From JANMDU01 sp031418715 (lineage in GTDB: Bacteria > Pseudomonadota > Gammaproteobacteria > Burkholderiales > Burkholderiaceae_C), in assembly GCA_031418715.1 (NCBI GenBank), contig JANOJL010000049.1, positions 62,001 to 126,000 of the forward strand: a stretch of DNA of 64,000 nt. The letters run 5' to 3'. Positions 1-7,326 of the stretch are shown in pieces. How positions within the stretch are numbered: position 1 is the first letter of the stretch; every line of letters begins with the position of its first letter. The notes beneath the pieces are model-generated. The model made no database searches. It saw nothing but the letters and a program-made list of their open reading frames with translations, and was not told the origin of the DNA. The position numbers were made by a program, and so were the translations under genes.

Positions 1-1
1 G

Positions 2-508
2 GGTTTGAGCTATTTGCCGCAAGAAGCTTCGATCTTCCGCAAACTCAATGTGGTGGAAAACGTCCAGGCCGTGTTGGAATTGCAACGCGACGAAGCAGGC
101 AAGCCTTTGAGCCAAGACGCTTTGCAAACGCAGCTTGAGCAATTACTCAAAGACCTGCGCGTGGATCATCTGCGCGATTCGCCAGCGCTGGCGCTCTCGG
201 GCGGCGAACGCAGACGCGTCGAGATTGCGCGGGCTTTGGCCACGAATCCGCAATTCATCTTGCTTGACGAGCCCTTTGCCGGCATCGACCCGATTGCCGT
301 GATTGAGATTCAGCGCATCATTGGCTTCCTGAAAAGCCGAGGCATTGGTGTCTTGATCACCGATCACAACGTGCGCGAGACGCTGGGTATTTGTGACCAT
401 GCCTACATCATCAGCGAAGGCCGCGTTTTAGCCAAAGGCTCGCCTTCTGAGATTGTTGACAACCCCGATGTTCGCCGCGTGTATCTGGGCGAGCACTTCC
501 GCATGTGA
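2..508 (+). CDS. lptB: LptB, LPS export ABC transporter ATPase (5' end outside window)
   Basis: C-terminal part of the cytoplasmic ATPase that powers LptFG extraction of lipopolysaccharide from the inner membrane. The frame is open to the left edge, so the Walker A half is missing from the window. Visible parts are the Q-loop region (SYLPQEASIFRKL), the ABC signature LSGGERRRVEIARALA, Walker B FILLDEPFAGID and the H-loop ITDHNVRET. The PQEASIFRKL and GEHFRM sequences are typical of LptB rather than of other ABC ATPases. rpoN follows 33 bp downstream, the usual lptB-rpoN arrangement of proteobacteria. Confidence 0.95.
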   Translation, partial: GLSYLPQEASIFRKLNVVENVQAVLELQRDEAGKPLSQDALQTQLEQLLKDLRVDHLRDSPALALSGGERRRVEIARALATNPQFILLDEPFAGIDPIAVIEIQRIIGFLKSRGIGVLITDHNVRETLGICDHAYIISEGRVLAKGSPSEIVDNPDVRRVYLGEHFRM

Positions 509-541
509 GGCTCTATTCAGCTCTCGGGCTGAAGGCATGAT

Positions 542-2143
542 ATGAAACCGGGATTAAGTCTTCGCGTCTCTCAGCATTTGGCGCTCACGCCACAATTGCA
601 GCAGTCCATCCGCTTGTTGCAATTGTCCACGCTCGAACTCTCGCAAGAGATCGAGCAAATGCTGCAAGACAATCCGTTTCTTGAGCAAGAGGTGCAAGAG
701 CTGGGCTATGAAGAAAACTTGAGCCTAGAGCGAGGCCAACGCACCGACGAAGTCATGGTGCTAGAAACGCAGGAAGAGAAATTTGATACGCCTGATTTCA
801 TAGCGTCTAGCGCAGATTCTAAAAGGGAAGAAAGCCCTTTTGATACTGAAAACACCTTTTCTGAAGAAACTGCGCCCACCAGCGGAGAACCCTCTGATTG
901 GGAAGGCGATGGCAGCCAAGATATTGCTGCCGACGATGCCGAATGGGGCGTGGATGCGAGCGCGCGTGGCCCCAACGCCGGGCAAGGCGATGATGATTTC
1001 AATCCCGCTGAACACAACAGCAGCTCAGCGACGCTGCAAGAGCATTTGCATCGACAGGCGCTCTCGTTGCGTTTGTCAGATGAAGACCGCGCAGCGCTTT
1101 ACATGCTGATCGAATCGTTGAATGACGATGGCTACCTTGAAGATGATTTTGAGACGCTTGCTCAGAGCCTTGGCGCTCGCTCGCTCGATGATGTGGAAGA
1201 GCTCGTGGCACGGTTTTCTATCGCGCTCAAATGGCTGCAAAGGCTGGAGCCTGTGGGCGTTGGCGCGAGAAATTTGGCTGAATGCTTACTTCTGCAACTG
1301 CGTGAATATGAAGAAGACTGGGGCTGCGGCGACATCACGCGCTGCGCCCGCGCCATTCTTGCGCTGCCGCTGGAGCTGCTGGCCAAACGCGATGTGAAAC
1401 GCCTCGCGCCGCTGTGCAAAGCCACGGCAGAAGATGTGAAGGCGGCGATTGCACTGATTTCTAAGCTCGAACCTAAGCCCGCGCGCCGCTTCGCGCAGGT
1501 CGAGCGCAATATCGTGGTCCCCGATGTGATTGTGCGCATCGAGCTACGCCGTGGGCAACCCATTTTTATCGCGCAACTTAACGCGGCGGTGATGCCGCGC
1601 CTGCTGGTTAACAATCTGTATGCCAATGCTCTCAAGGGCAGTAAAAAATCTGAAGCCGTGCAGGGGCTGCAAACGCGTCTGCAAGAAGCGCGCTGGTTCA
1701 TCAAAAACGTACAGCAGCGCTTTGACACGATTCTTCGCGTGAGCCAGGCCATCATCGAGCGGCAAAACAGCTTTTTCAAGCATGGCGCAGTGGCGATGCG
1801 CCCGTTGGTGTTGCGCGAAATTGCCGATGAAATTGGCATGCACGAATCCACCATCAGCCGCGTCACCACAGCCAAATACATGTCCACGCCGTACGGCACG
1901 TTTGAGCTGAAATACTTCTTCGGCTCAGCGCTCACCACCGAGACCGGCGGCATTGCTTCGAGCACAGCTGTGCGCGAGCTGATCAAGCAATTCATCGATG
2001 CAGAGAGCAAAATGAAGCCCCTGTCTGACAACGCCATCGCCGACATGCTCAAAGAACAAGGTATCGAATGCGCCCGTCGCACGGTAGCCAAATACCGCGA
2101 AGCCCTTCGCATTCCCGTCACCAGTCTGCGAAAGACCTTATGA
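542..2143 (+). CDS. rpoN: RNA polymerase sigma-54 factor RpoN
   Basis: Sigma-54 directs RNA polymerase to -24/-12 promoters and needs an AAA+ activator. The protein is 533 aa. The glutamine-rich region I is at residues 1-50 (LALTPQLQQSIRLLQLS), followed by a long acidic region II at about 65-165, the core-binding and HTH regions (MHESTISRVTTAKYM), and the RpoN box RRTVAKYREA at about 512-521. The acidic region contains a copy of the dispersed repeat (residues ~84-104), read in frame. The stop overlaps the next ATG in an ATGA junction, so the methyltransferase is probably co-transcribed. Two perfect sigma-54 promoters lie 2-3 kb downstream, before pilin genes. Confidence 0.97.
   Translation: MKPGLSLRVSQHLALTPQLQQSIRLLQLSTLELSQEIEQMLQDNPFLEQEVQELGYEENLSLERGQRTDEVMVLETQEEKFDTPDFIASSADSKREESPFDTENTFSEETAPTSGEPSDWEGDGSQDIAADDAEWGVDASARGPNAGQGDDDFNPAEHNSSSATLQEHLHRQALSLRLSDEDRAALYMLIESLNDDGYLEDDFETLAQSLGARSLDDVEELVARFSIALKWLQRLEPVGVGARNLAECLLLQLREYEEDWGCGDITRCARAILALPLELLAKRDVKRLAPLCKATAEDVKAAIALISKLEPKPARRFAQVERNIVVPDVIVRIELRRGQPIFIAQLNAAVMPRLLVNNLYANALKGSKKSEAVQGLQTRLQEARWFIKNVQQRFDTILRVSQAIIERQNSFFKHGAVAMRPLVLREIADEIGMHESTISRVTTAKYMSTPYGTFELKYFFGSALTTETGGIASSTAVRELIKQFIDAESKMKPLSDNAIADMLKEQGIECARRTVAKYREALRIPVTSLRKTL
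790..853 (+). repeat. Dispersed ~70-bp element, copy in rpoN (sense)
   Basis: Matches the family in GATTTCATAGC, GCGCAGATTCT and the TTTTGATACTGAAAAC end; TATAACGG has decayed to TAAAAGGG. It is translated in the usual sense frame as DFIASSADSKREESPFD inside the acidic region II. Confidence 0.7.
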
Positions 2144-3546
2144 ACAACCTCCATCTCTTTCTCCCCTGTGCAGGAGGTGTTGAAACCTATCTCGCCGACG
2201 AAGCTGTCAAGATCATCGGTGAGCCCGAAGTCATTCAACAGCAGATGGGCGGCGTGTCCGTCAAAGCCAGTTGGCGTCAAGCCTTGGAGCTGAATCTTCA
2301 CAGCCGCTTGGCCAGCCGCGTGCTCATTGGCGTGATGCAAAGGCCGTACAGAAGCGAAGATGATATCTATGAAGCCGCTTGCGATGTGGCATGGGAAATC
2401 TGGTTCACGGAGAAACACACCTTCAAGATCGATATCACCGCCACGCGCAGCCCCTTAAAGAGCCTGAATTTCGCCGCCCTGCGTGTGAAAGACGCGATTT
2501 GCGACCGGTTTCGCCACAAAACTGGCGAGCGGCCAAGTGTCGATACGCAGCGTCCTGATGCTCGCGTGTATGTGCACTTGAGCGCTGAACACGTCAGTTT
2601 GTATGTCGATACCAGCGGCGAGCCCTTGTTCAAACGCGGCTGGCGACAAGACAAAGGTGATGCGCCCTTGAAGGAAACCTTGGCCGCCGCCATGATCGCA
2701 GCCAGCGGCTGGCAGCCGGATCAGCCTTTGTATGACCCCTGCTGCGGCAGCGGCACGATTCTGATCGAGGCCGCACAAATCGCGCTCGGCATTCCCGCTG
2801 GTGGCCAGCGGCGATTTGGTTTTGAGCGCTTGTTGCCATTTCAAAAGCATGTTTGGGATGCTATGAAAACAATAGCATTTGACGCTTATTCTATAACGGT
2901 GAGTGCTGAAAAAGACTTAAAAAATCTGCAAATCTTTGGCTCGGATGTCGCGCACCGCATGGTTGATTTCGCGCAGCGTAATGCGGAACTGGCTGGCGTG
3001 GGCGAGGTCATTCAACTGCGCGGCGGCGATGCGCTACAACGCAAACCGCCTTGCGATGTGCCGCCCCAGGGTGCGGTGATCCTCACCAACCCACCGTATG
3101 GCGAGCGCATTGAAGTGGCTGGTGTGGCCGGTGCCGGGCGTGGCTTGCCGAGTCACGCGCCGCGCGTGCATTCGATTCGTCGCGATGCGGATTCGAGTCG
3201 CGCCAGCGCTCAAGACACGCGTTCAAACGATGCCTCCTACGAAGAGTCATACGACCAAGCCTCCGAAGCGCCTGCCCATATGCAGCGCGCCGCCCGCGAA
3301 ACCGCCGAATTCAATGCTGAAGAAGGTGATTTCTTTCTTCAACTCGCCGCCCACTGGAAAACCCATTTCAACGGCTGGACGGCGCATCTGCTCGTGCCCG
3401 ACATGAAGCTGCCCGGCAAAATGCGCCTCAAAGAAACCCGCCGCGTGCCGCTTTGGAACGGCCCCATCGAATGCCGCCTCTTCCGCTTCGATATCCAAGG
3501 CAGGCGCACCCCGCATCCAGAAGCCAACAACACAAGCGCAACTTGA
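2140..3546 (+). CDS. THUMP-domain class I SAM-dependent RNA methyltransferase (RlmL/Ycby-N-like)
   Basis: Probable 23S rRNA m2G methyltransferase, 468 aa. I chose the ATG at 2140, which overlaps the rpoN stop (ATGA); the open frame upstream is rpoN coding sequence. The N-terminal ferredoxin-like/THUMP half is at about 1-160. The Rossmann methyltransferase half carries LYDPCCGSGTILIEAA (motif I) and ILTNPPYGERI (the NPPY catalytic motif). Two inserts are unusual: a copy of the dispersed repeat at about residues 240-262, and a low-complexity Ser/Arg/Ala-rich stretch at about 330-388 just after NPPY. The family is clear, but the exact target nucleotide (E. coli RlmL modifies G2445) is inferred. 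Confidence 0.9.
   Translation: MNNLHLFLPCAGGVETYLADEAVKIIGEPEVIQQQMGGVSVKASWRQALELNLHSRLASRVLIGVMQRPYRSEDDIYEAACDVAWEIWFTEKHTFKIDITATRSPLKSLNFAALRVKDAICDRFRHKTGERPSVDTQRPDARVYVHLSAEHVSLYVDTSGEPLFKRGWRQDKGDAPLKETLAAAMIAASGWQPDQPLYDPCCGSGTILIEAAQIALGIPAGGQRRFGFERLLPFQKHVWDAMKTIAFDAYSITVSAEKDLKNLQIFGSDVAHRMVDFAQRNAELAGVGEVIQLRGGDALQRKPPCDVPPQGAVILTNPPYGERIEVAGVAGAGRGLPSHAPRVHSIRRDADSSRASAQDTRSNDASYEESYDQASEAPAHMQRAARETAEFNAEEGDFFLQLAAHWKTHFNGWTAHLLVPDMKLPGKMRLKETRRVPLWNGPIECRLFRFDIQGRRTPHPEANNTSAT
2858..2925 (+). repeat. Dispersed element, copy in the THUMP methyltransferase (sense)
   Basis: Reads TGCTATGAAAACAATAGCA, then ATTCTATAACGG and a TTAAAAAAT end. Translated in the common sense frame as DAMKTIAFDAYSITVSAEK between the two Rossmann strands that follow motif I. 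Confidence 0.85.
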
Positions 3547-3553
3547 CGGTGGC

Positions 3554-4081
3554 ATGGCCGTCATGCTTGTTTCCGCCGACCCTGCTCAAGCGCCAGCACC
3601 ATGGCTGGCTCAATCCCCAGCCCGAGCAGCCACGATCGCAGTTTTAGATACCAACATCGTCCTCGACCTCTTCCTCTTCCAAGACCCCCGCACCGAGCCC
3701 CTGCGCCAACAACTCCAATCCGGCCAGCTGCAATGGTTCGCCACGCAGCACATGCGCAACGAACTGGAGCGTGTACTAACTTACCCAAATATTACTGCAA
3801 AATTAGCGTTCTATCAAAAAATGCCCTGTGATATCCTCGCTCAATTCGACCAACACGCCCAGCACACCGAAGCCCCAAGCGCCAAAGCGCCCTACATCTG
3901 CAAAGACGCAGACGATCAAGTTTTCATTGATTTGGCAGCCGCTTTGGCCTCTACGGTGCGGTCGCCCCAGGCCGACCAAAACCTATCCGTGACCCTGCTC
4001 AGCAAAGACAAAGCCGTCCTCAGCATGCGAAAAAGGTTAGAAAAGCTGTCGATTCGTGTCAGCTCTGCCCTGATAGATTGA
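3554..4081 (+). CDS. PIN-domain ribonuclease, putative toxin of the PIN_3 / PRK-type TA family
   Basis: A 175-aa protein with a PIN fold: LDTNIVLDLFLF holds the first catalytic Asp, ELERVL the Glu, and CKDADDQVFIDLA and LLSKDKAVL the later acidic residues. PIN proteins are Mg-dependent ribonucleases. The first ~27 residues look unconserved, so the true start may be slightly downstream. No antitoxin gene lies beside it; it follows the methyltransferase by 7 bp and may simply be a domesticated nuclease. Its stop codon overlaps the palindrome proposed to regulate the first pilin. Confidence 0.8.
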   Translation: MAVMLVSADPAQAPAPWLAQSPARAATIAVLDTNIVLDLFLFQDPRTEPLRQQLQSGQLQWFATQHMRNELERVLTYPNITAKLAFYQKMPCDILAQFDQHAQHTEAPSAKAPYICKDADDQVFIDLAAALASTVRSPQADQNLSVTLLSKDKAVLSMRKRLEKLSIRVSSALID

Positions 4082-4093
4082 CAAAAAAGTCAT
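4078..4093. promoter_or_regulatory. Palindromic upstream element of pilin 1 (candidate PilR site)
   Basis: TTGACAAAAAAGTCAT lies 112 bp upstream of the -24 box. A near-identical sequence lies 109 bp upstream of the second pilin's -24 box, a distance usual for sigma-54 enhancers. Assignment to PilR is inference. Confidence 0.5.
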
Positions 4094-4189
4094 CCGCTCA
4101 AGTCTGTTGCCGAAGCCAACGCTCGGAATAGTGAAAAAGAGTAATCACAAAGCATTCAAAACAAGCCACCGCGAGAAGAGCCGAGTTGA

Positions 4190-4205
4190 TGGCACGGGGT
4201 TTGCA
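4190..4205 (+). promoter_or_regulatory. Sigma-54 promoter of pilin 1
   Basis: TGGCACGGGGTTTGCA matches the consensus TGGCAC-N5-TTGCA perfectly. It ends 53 bp before the pilin ATG. Pilin genes are classic RpoN/PilSR targets. Confidence 0.9.
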
Positions 4206-4258
4206 GTTACTAAATGTCACAGTATTAACTCATCCATCAACTTCCGTGGAATCATTTC

Positions 4259-4714
4259 ATGAAACGCAACATACAAAAAGGCTTCACCCTGATCGAACTC
4301 ATGATCGTTGTCGCGATCATCGGCATCTTGGCGGCAGTGGCTTTGCCTGCTTACCAAGACTACACCACCAGAGCCAAGGTCACCGAGGTGATTTTGGCCG
4401 CTTCGGCCATGAAAACCCCCGTTTCCGAAGCCGCGGCAACCTTGACGGTAATGCCCGATTCAGCCAGCATCACATCTGTGACTTCAGCCTCCAAGTATGT
4501 AATACAGATCGACTGGCTCAAGTCGAGCGCGAGCGAAGGCAGGATCGTGGCCTACTCAGGAGGCGAGACAAATTTAGTGGGCAAAGCCTTGACCCTGCTA
4601 GGCAGACTCGAAAGCAACGGCCAAGTCGTATGGGAATGCGGCACTTACACCGTGCCTACGGCTCAGAAAATTGAACCTAAATACCGCCCAGCCAGTTGCC
4701 AGTACGGCGGCTAA
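4259..4714 (+). CDS. Type IV major-type pilin (PilA), copy 1
   Basis: A 151-aa prepilin with a short basic leader MKRNIQKG and the type III cleavage site G^FTLIE, followed by the hydrophobic helix ELMIVVAIIGILAAVALPAY that packs in the pilus core. The C-terminal Cys pair (VWECGTY and RPASCQ) forms the usual D-region disulfide. The N-terminal 45 residues are almost identical to the second pilin, while the exposed half differs. No good ribosome-binding site precedes the ATG (GGAATCATTTC), unlike copy 2, which has AAGGAG. This copy may therefore be the less expressed one. Confidence 0.95.
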   Translation: MKRNIQKGFTLIELMIVVAIIGILAAVALPAYQDYTTRAKVTEVILAASAMKTPVSEAAATLTVMPDSASITSVTSASKYVIQIDWLKSSASEGRIVAYSGGETNLVGKALTLLGRLESNGQVVWECGTYTVPTAQKIEPKYRPASCQYGG

Positions 4715-4742
4715 TTTCCGGCAGTATCTGAATTCCACTAAA

Positions 4743-4766
4743 GGCTCCCTCGCGGAGCTTTTTTTA
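4743..4766 (+). terminator. Rho-independent terminator after pilin 1
   Basis: GGCTCC-CTCGC-GGAGC stem-loop followed by seven T. It separates the two pilin transcripts, consistent with a private promoter for each. Confidence 0.85.
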
Positions 4767-4805
4767 CATAAATTGCTATTACGGACAACTTTGGTCGCAA
4801 TGAGT

Positions 4806-4821
4806 TGACAAAAATGTCATG
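4806..4821. promoter_or_regulatory. Palindromic upstream element of pilin 2 (candidate PilR site)
   Basis: TTGACAAAAATGTCAT contains a perfect palindrome TGACA-AAAA-TGTCA, 109 bp upstream of the -24 box of the second pilin. It is the counterpart of the element at 4078. Confidence 0.55.
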
Positions 4822-4914
4822 CTGATTCGGCCTGCGGTTAATATGAGTATGAATAGTGCAACACATGTGCAAATTAAGTCTCAAAATACACCGCAAAACC
4901 GAAGATCTCCGAGT

Positions 4915-4930
4915 TGGCACGCCGTTTGCA
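4915..4930 (+). promoter_or_regulatory. Sigma-54 promoter of pilin 2
   Basis: TGGCACGCCGTTTGCA, a perfect -24/-12 element ending 39 bp before the ATG. Confidence 0.92.
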
Positions 4931-4969
4931 ATAAAGAAGAGCTTTTATCCACTTTTTAAGGAGTTTTTT

Positions 4970-5422
4970 ATGAAGCGTACTATTCAAAAGGGTTTCACCC
5001 TGATCGAACTGATGATCGTCGTCGCGATTATCGGCATCTTGGCTGCAGTTGCTCTGCCAGCGTATCAAGATTACACCACCCGCGCGAAAGTGTCGGAAAT
5101 GGTGTTGGCTGCATCTTCTGGCAAAACTGCTGTTTCTGAAGCAGCTGCAACGCTGACACAAATGCCTGAGCCTGTTAGCGCCAACATTGCAACCCAAACA
5201 TCTAAGTATGTAGCCAGTGTTAGCTATACCAGAGTCTCTGCTTCCGTTGGCTATGTTGCAGTTGTCGGTGGCGCAGGTGACACCAACATTTCCGGCAAAA
5301 CCTTGGCTATGACGGGAACTTTGCTTGGTAATGGTCAAGTGGATTGGACTTGCGGTACGCTTAATGCGACTGCTCCTTTGATGGACAAAAAGTATCGCCC
5401 TGCCAGCTGCCAAGCTGATTGA
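4970..5422 (+). CDS. Type IV major-type pilin (PilA), copy 2
   Basis: A 150-aa prepilin starting at the ATG preceded by TTAAGGAG; the upstream open frame covers the promoter and is not coding. Leader MKRTIQKG, cleavage before FTLIELM, N-terminal helix identical to copy 1 apart from a few residues, and C-terminal disulfide Cys in WTCGTLN and RPASCQ. The region between residues 60 and 120 is Ser/Thr/Ala-rich, a plausible O-glycosylation target for the oligosaccharyltransferases encoded next. Its strong ribosome-binding site suggests it is the major pilin. Confidence 0.95.
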   Translation: MKRTIQKGFTLIELMIVVAIIGILAAVALPAYQDYTTRAKVSEMVLAASSGKTAVSEAAATLTQMPEPVSANIATQTSKYVASVSYTRVSASVGYVAVVGGAGDTNISGKTLAMTGTLLGNGQVDWTCGTLNATAPLMDKKYRPASCQAD

Positions 5423-5455
5423 TTTTGCTTTACTGGATAATTCCAGTATTCAAGA

Positions 5456-5477
5456 GGCTCCCCTTGGGAGCCTTTTT
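5456..5477 (+). terminator. Rho-independent terminator after pilin 2
   Basis: GGCTCC-CCTT-GGGAGCC hairpin followed by TTTTT, 33 bp after the pilin stop and 15 bp before the next gene. Confidence 0.88.
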
Positions 5478-5491
5478 CTTTTTTAGTCTCC

Positions 5492-7309
5492 ATGAATTCT
5501 TCTACTGCTTTTAAAACTCGCCTAGTGGCAATAGGAAGCGATGCTTGGCGCAAGCTCAATACACCGCAAGGCAAATCAGATGCGCGGCTATGGCCATGGC
5601 TGATTGCGGGTTTGTTGGCCTTGGCTTGGCTTCAGCCGCATCATTACTATCCCATCCCAGGCTTTCACAAAGAAGCATGGGTCGCGAATTGGTTTGCATC
5701 TTGCCTGCTGATACTCGCTTTTTTTAGGCATCAACGCACTGCTTGGTCTCCGCTGGCTTGTGTGTTTCTGGCATTGGCTGCTTGTGTTTGGCTCCAAGTG
5801 GCCCTGGGTATGTATCCCAACCGTGGACAGGCGCTGATGATCAGCGCCATGCTGCTCGGCGGCGCCTTGCTTATACAAGAAGCGCAAGCCCTGCAGGCGA
5901 AAGATCCAAATTTAGCCTTAGATGTTTTGATGATGTCTTTTGGCTTGGCTGGCATGGCGAGCGTGTTTTTGTTGTGGGTGCAGTTGCTGCAGATTCAAAC
6001 AGGCAGAAGTTTTGAGTGGTTTATGTGGGTTTCTTCGACGCCTGATGGCGCGCGACCAGCAGGGAATGTGGGGCAACCCAATCAACTGGCTACGCTGTTG
6101 TCATTTGGATTAGTCGCTGGGCTATGGGCCATGCATCGGCAGTTGTGGGGCCGGGTTGTGATGTTGGTTTACCTTGCGGTGCTCGCAACAGGCTTGGGCA
6201 TCGTTCAATCCAGATCGGGGTTGATTCAGGGGGCTTGGTTGGTGGCTGCGGCTTTGATTTGGAGCCGCCAGCTAGGTGGCCGCAAACTATGGATGTTTCT
6301 CGTGGCCTCGCTGTTGGTTCAGTGGGGTGTGTTTTCGATGGTCGCCGAGATCACGCAAGCCTTTTTGGACAACCGCACTGGGCGTGATTTGAATGCATTG
6401 AGAGAAGATGCTGCACGCTTGACGATTTATCAACTTGCGTGGGAAGGCGTATGGGCCAAACCATGGTTGGGGTGGGGTATTCAAGAGCAGCATGAGTTGC
6501 AGTGGTATCTTGCAGGTTCTGAGCACGCTTTGGGCATTTACACCACTCTCGCCCACAATTTGCCTCTGGATATCTTCCTTTGGCTTGGCATTCCTTTGGG
6601 GATTTTAGTGATGGGTGTGATGGGCTTCATCATGGTTCGTGCTGTGAGGCGTATCAACTCGATCCCGGCGGTGATGAGTTTGATGTGCATCGGCGTTTTC
6701 TTGGTACACGCCATGGTGGAGTTTCCGCATTGGATACCGAGTATCCTTTTGCCGGTGATGGCGATGGCGGGTGTGCTGATGCACGAAACCACACCAAAAT
6801 CTCATCCTAAACCTGATGGTCAAACCAGTCCTGCCCTACGAATTTTCTTGGCGACTGTGGTTTTTGCTGTTGCTAGCTTGTCTTGGTTGGACTATCTTCG
6901 GTTGGAAGAAAATTTCCGTACGCTCAGGGCTGAGCAGAATCGTTTGATTCGTACTGCCGTTGAGCCACGGCCAACCTGGGTGATGCATCATCTGGCTGAC
7001 AACATGCGGATGTCTCGGATGTTTGGGCGGCTTGGCACGAGCCAAGCGGATTTGGCATGGATGGAGGAGGTGGTTCGCGCTGGGCCGAGTTACGGTGTTC
7101 TCTTTACTTACATCACGAGCTTGGCTTTGGCCGGGCGTTCTGATGAGGCAGAAAAATGGATGCGCCGCTTGGATGCCGTTGCTCCAGCAGATGTGCGGGA
7201 CGGTGCGCGAGTCACTTGGGCGCGGTATCAAACTTGGTATCCTACACAGCTTGCAAATTTGCAGTGGCCCAATGAGCCAGCACATTTCAACACCCAAGTT
7301 AAGAAATGA
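5492..7309 (+). CDS. PglL/Wzy-family O-oligosaccharyltransferase, copy 1 (probable pilin glycosylation)
   Basis: A 605-aa polytopic membrane protein of the PglL_A/Wzy_C family, which transfers lipid-linked glycans to pilin Ser residues in the periplasm. Family marks are GQPNQLATLLSFGLVAGLWA, QSRSGLIQGAW, the periplasmic loop motif LAHNLPLDIFLWLGIPLG with the conserved His, and VHAMVEFPHWIP. The C-terminal ~130 residues are soluble (Wzy_C_2-like). It begins 14 bp after the pilin 2 terminator, and a paralogue follows 17 bp later. Pilin-OTase linkage supports a role in pilin modification; a pure O-antigen ligase is less likely here. Confidence 0.85.
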   Translation: MNSSTAFKTRLVAIGSDAWRKLNTPQGKSDARLWPWLIAGLLALAWLQPHHYYPIPGFHKEAWVANWFASCLLILAFFRHQRTAWSPLACVFLALAACVWLQVALGMYPNRGQALMISAMLLGGALLIQEAQALQAKDPNLALDVLMMSFGLAGMASVFLLWVQLLQIQTGRSFEWFMWVSSTPDGARPAGNVGQPNQLATLLSFGLVAGLWAMHRQLWGRVVMLVYLAVLATGLGIVQSRSGLIQGAWLVAAALIWSRQLGGRKLWMFLVASLLVQWGVFSMVAEITQAFLDNRTGRDLNALREDAARLTIYQLAWEGVWAKPWLGWGIQEQHELQWYLAGSEHALGIYTTLAHNLPLDIFLWLGIPLGILVMGVMGFIMVRAVRRINSIPAVMSLMCIGVFLVHAMVEFPHWIPSILLPVMAMAGVLMHETTPKSHPKPDGQTSPALRIFLATVVFAVASLSWLDYLRLEENFRTLRAEQNRLIRTAVEPRPTWVMHHLADNMRMSRMFGRLGTSQADLAWMEEVVRAGPSYGVLFTYITSLALAGRSDEAEKWMRRLDAVAPADVRDGARVTWARYQTWYPTQLANLQWPNEPAHFNTQVKK

Positions 7310-7326
7310 CGGCGTAAAGCGGTTGT

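Noticed and set aside
1162..2418. A 418-aa open frame opposite rpoN
   Set aside because: It lies entirely over rpoN and the methyltransferase start, which have clear motifs; it has no recognisable domain.
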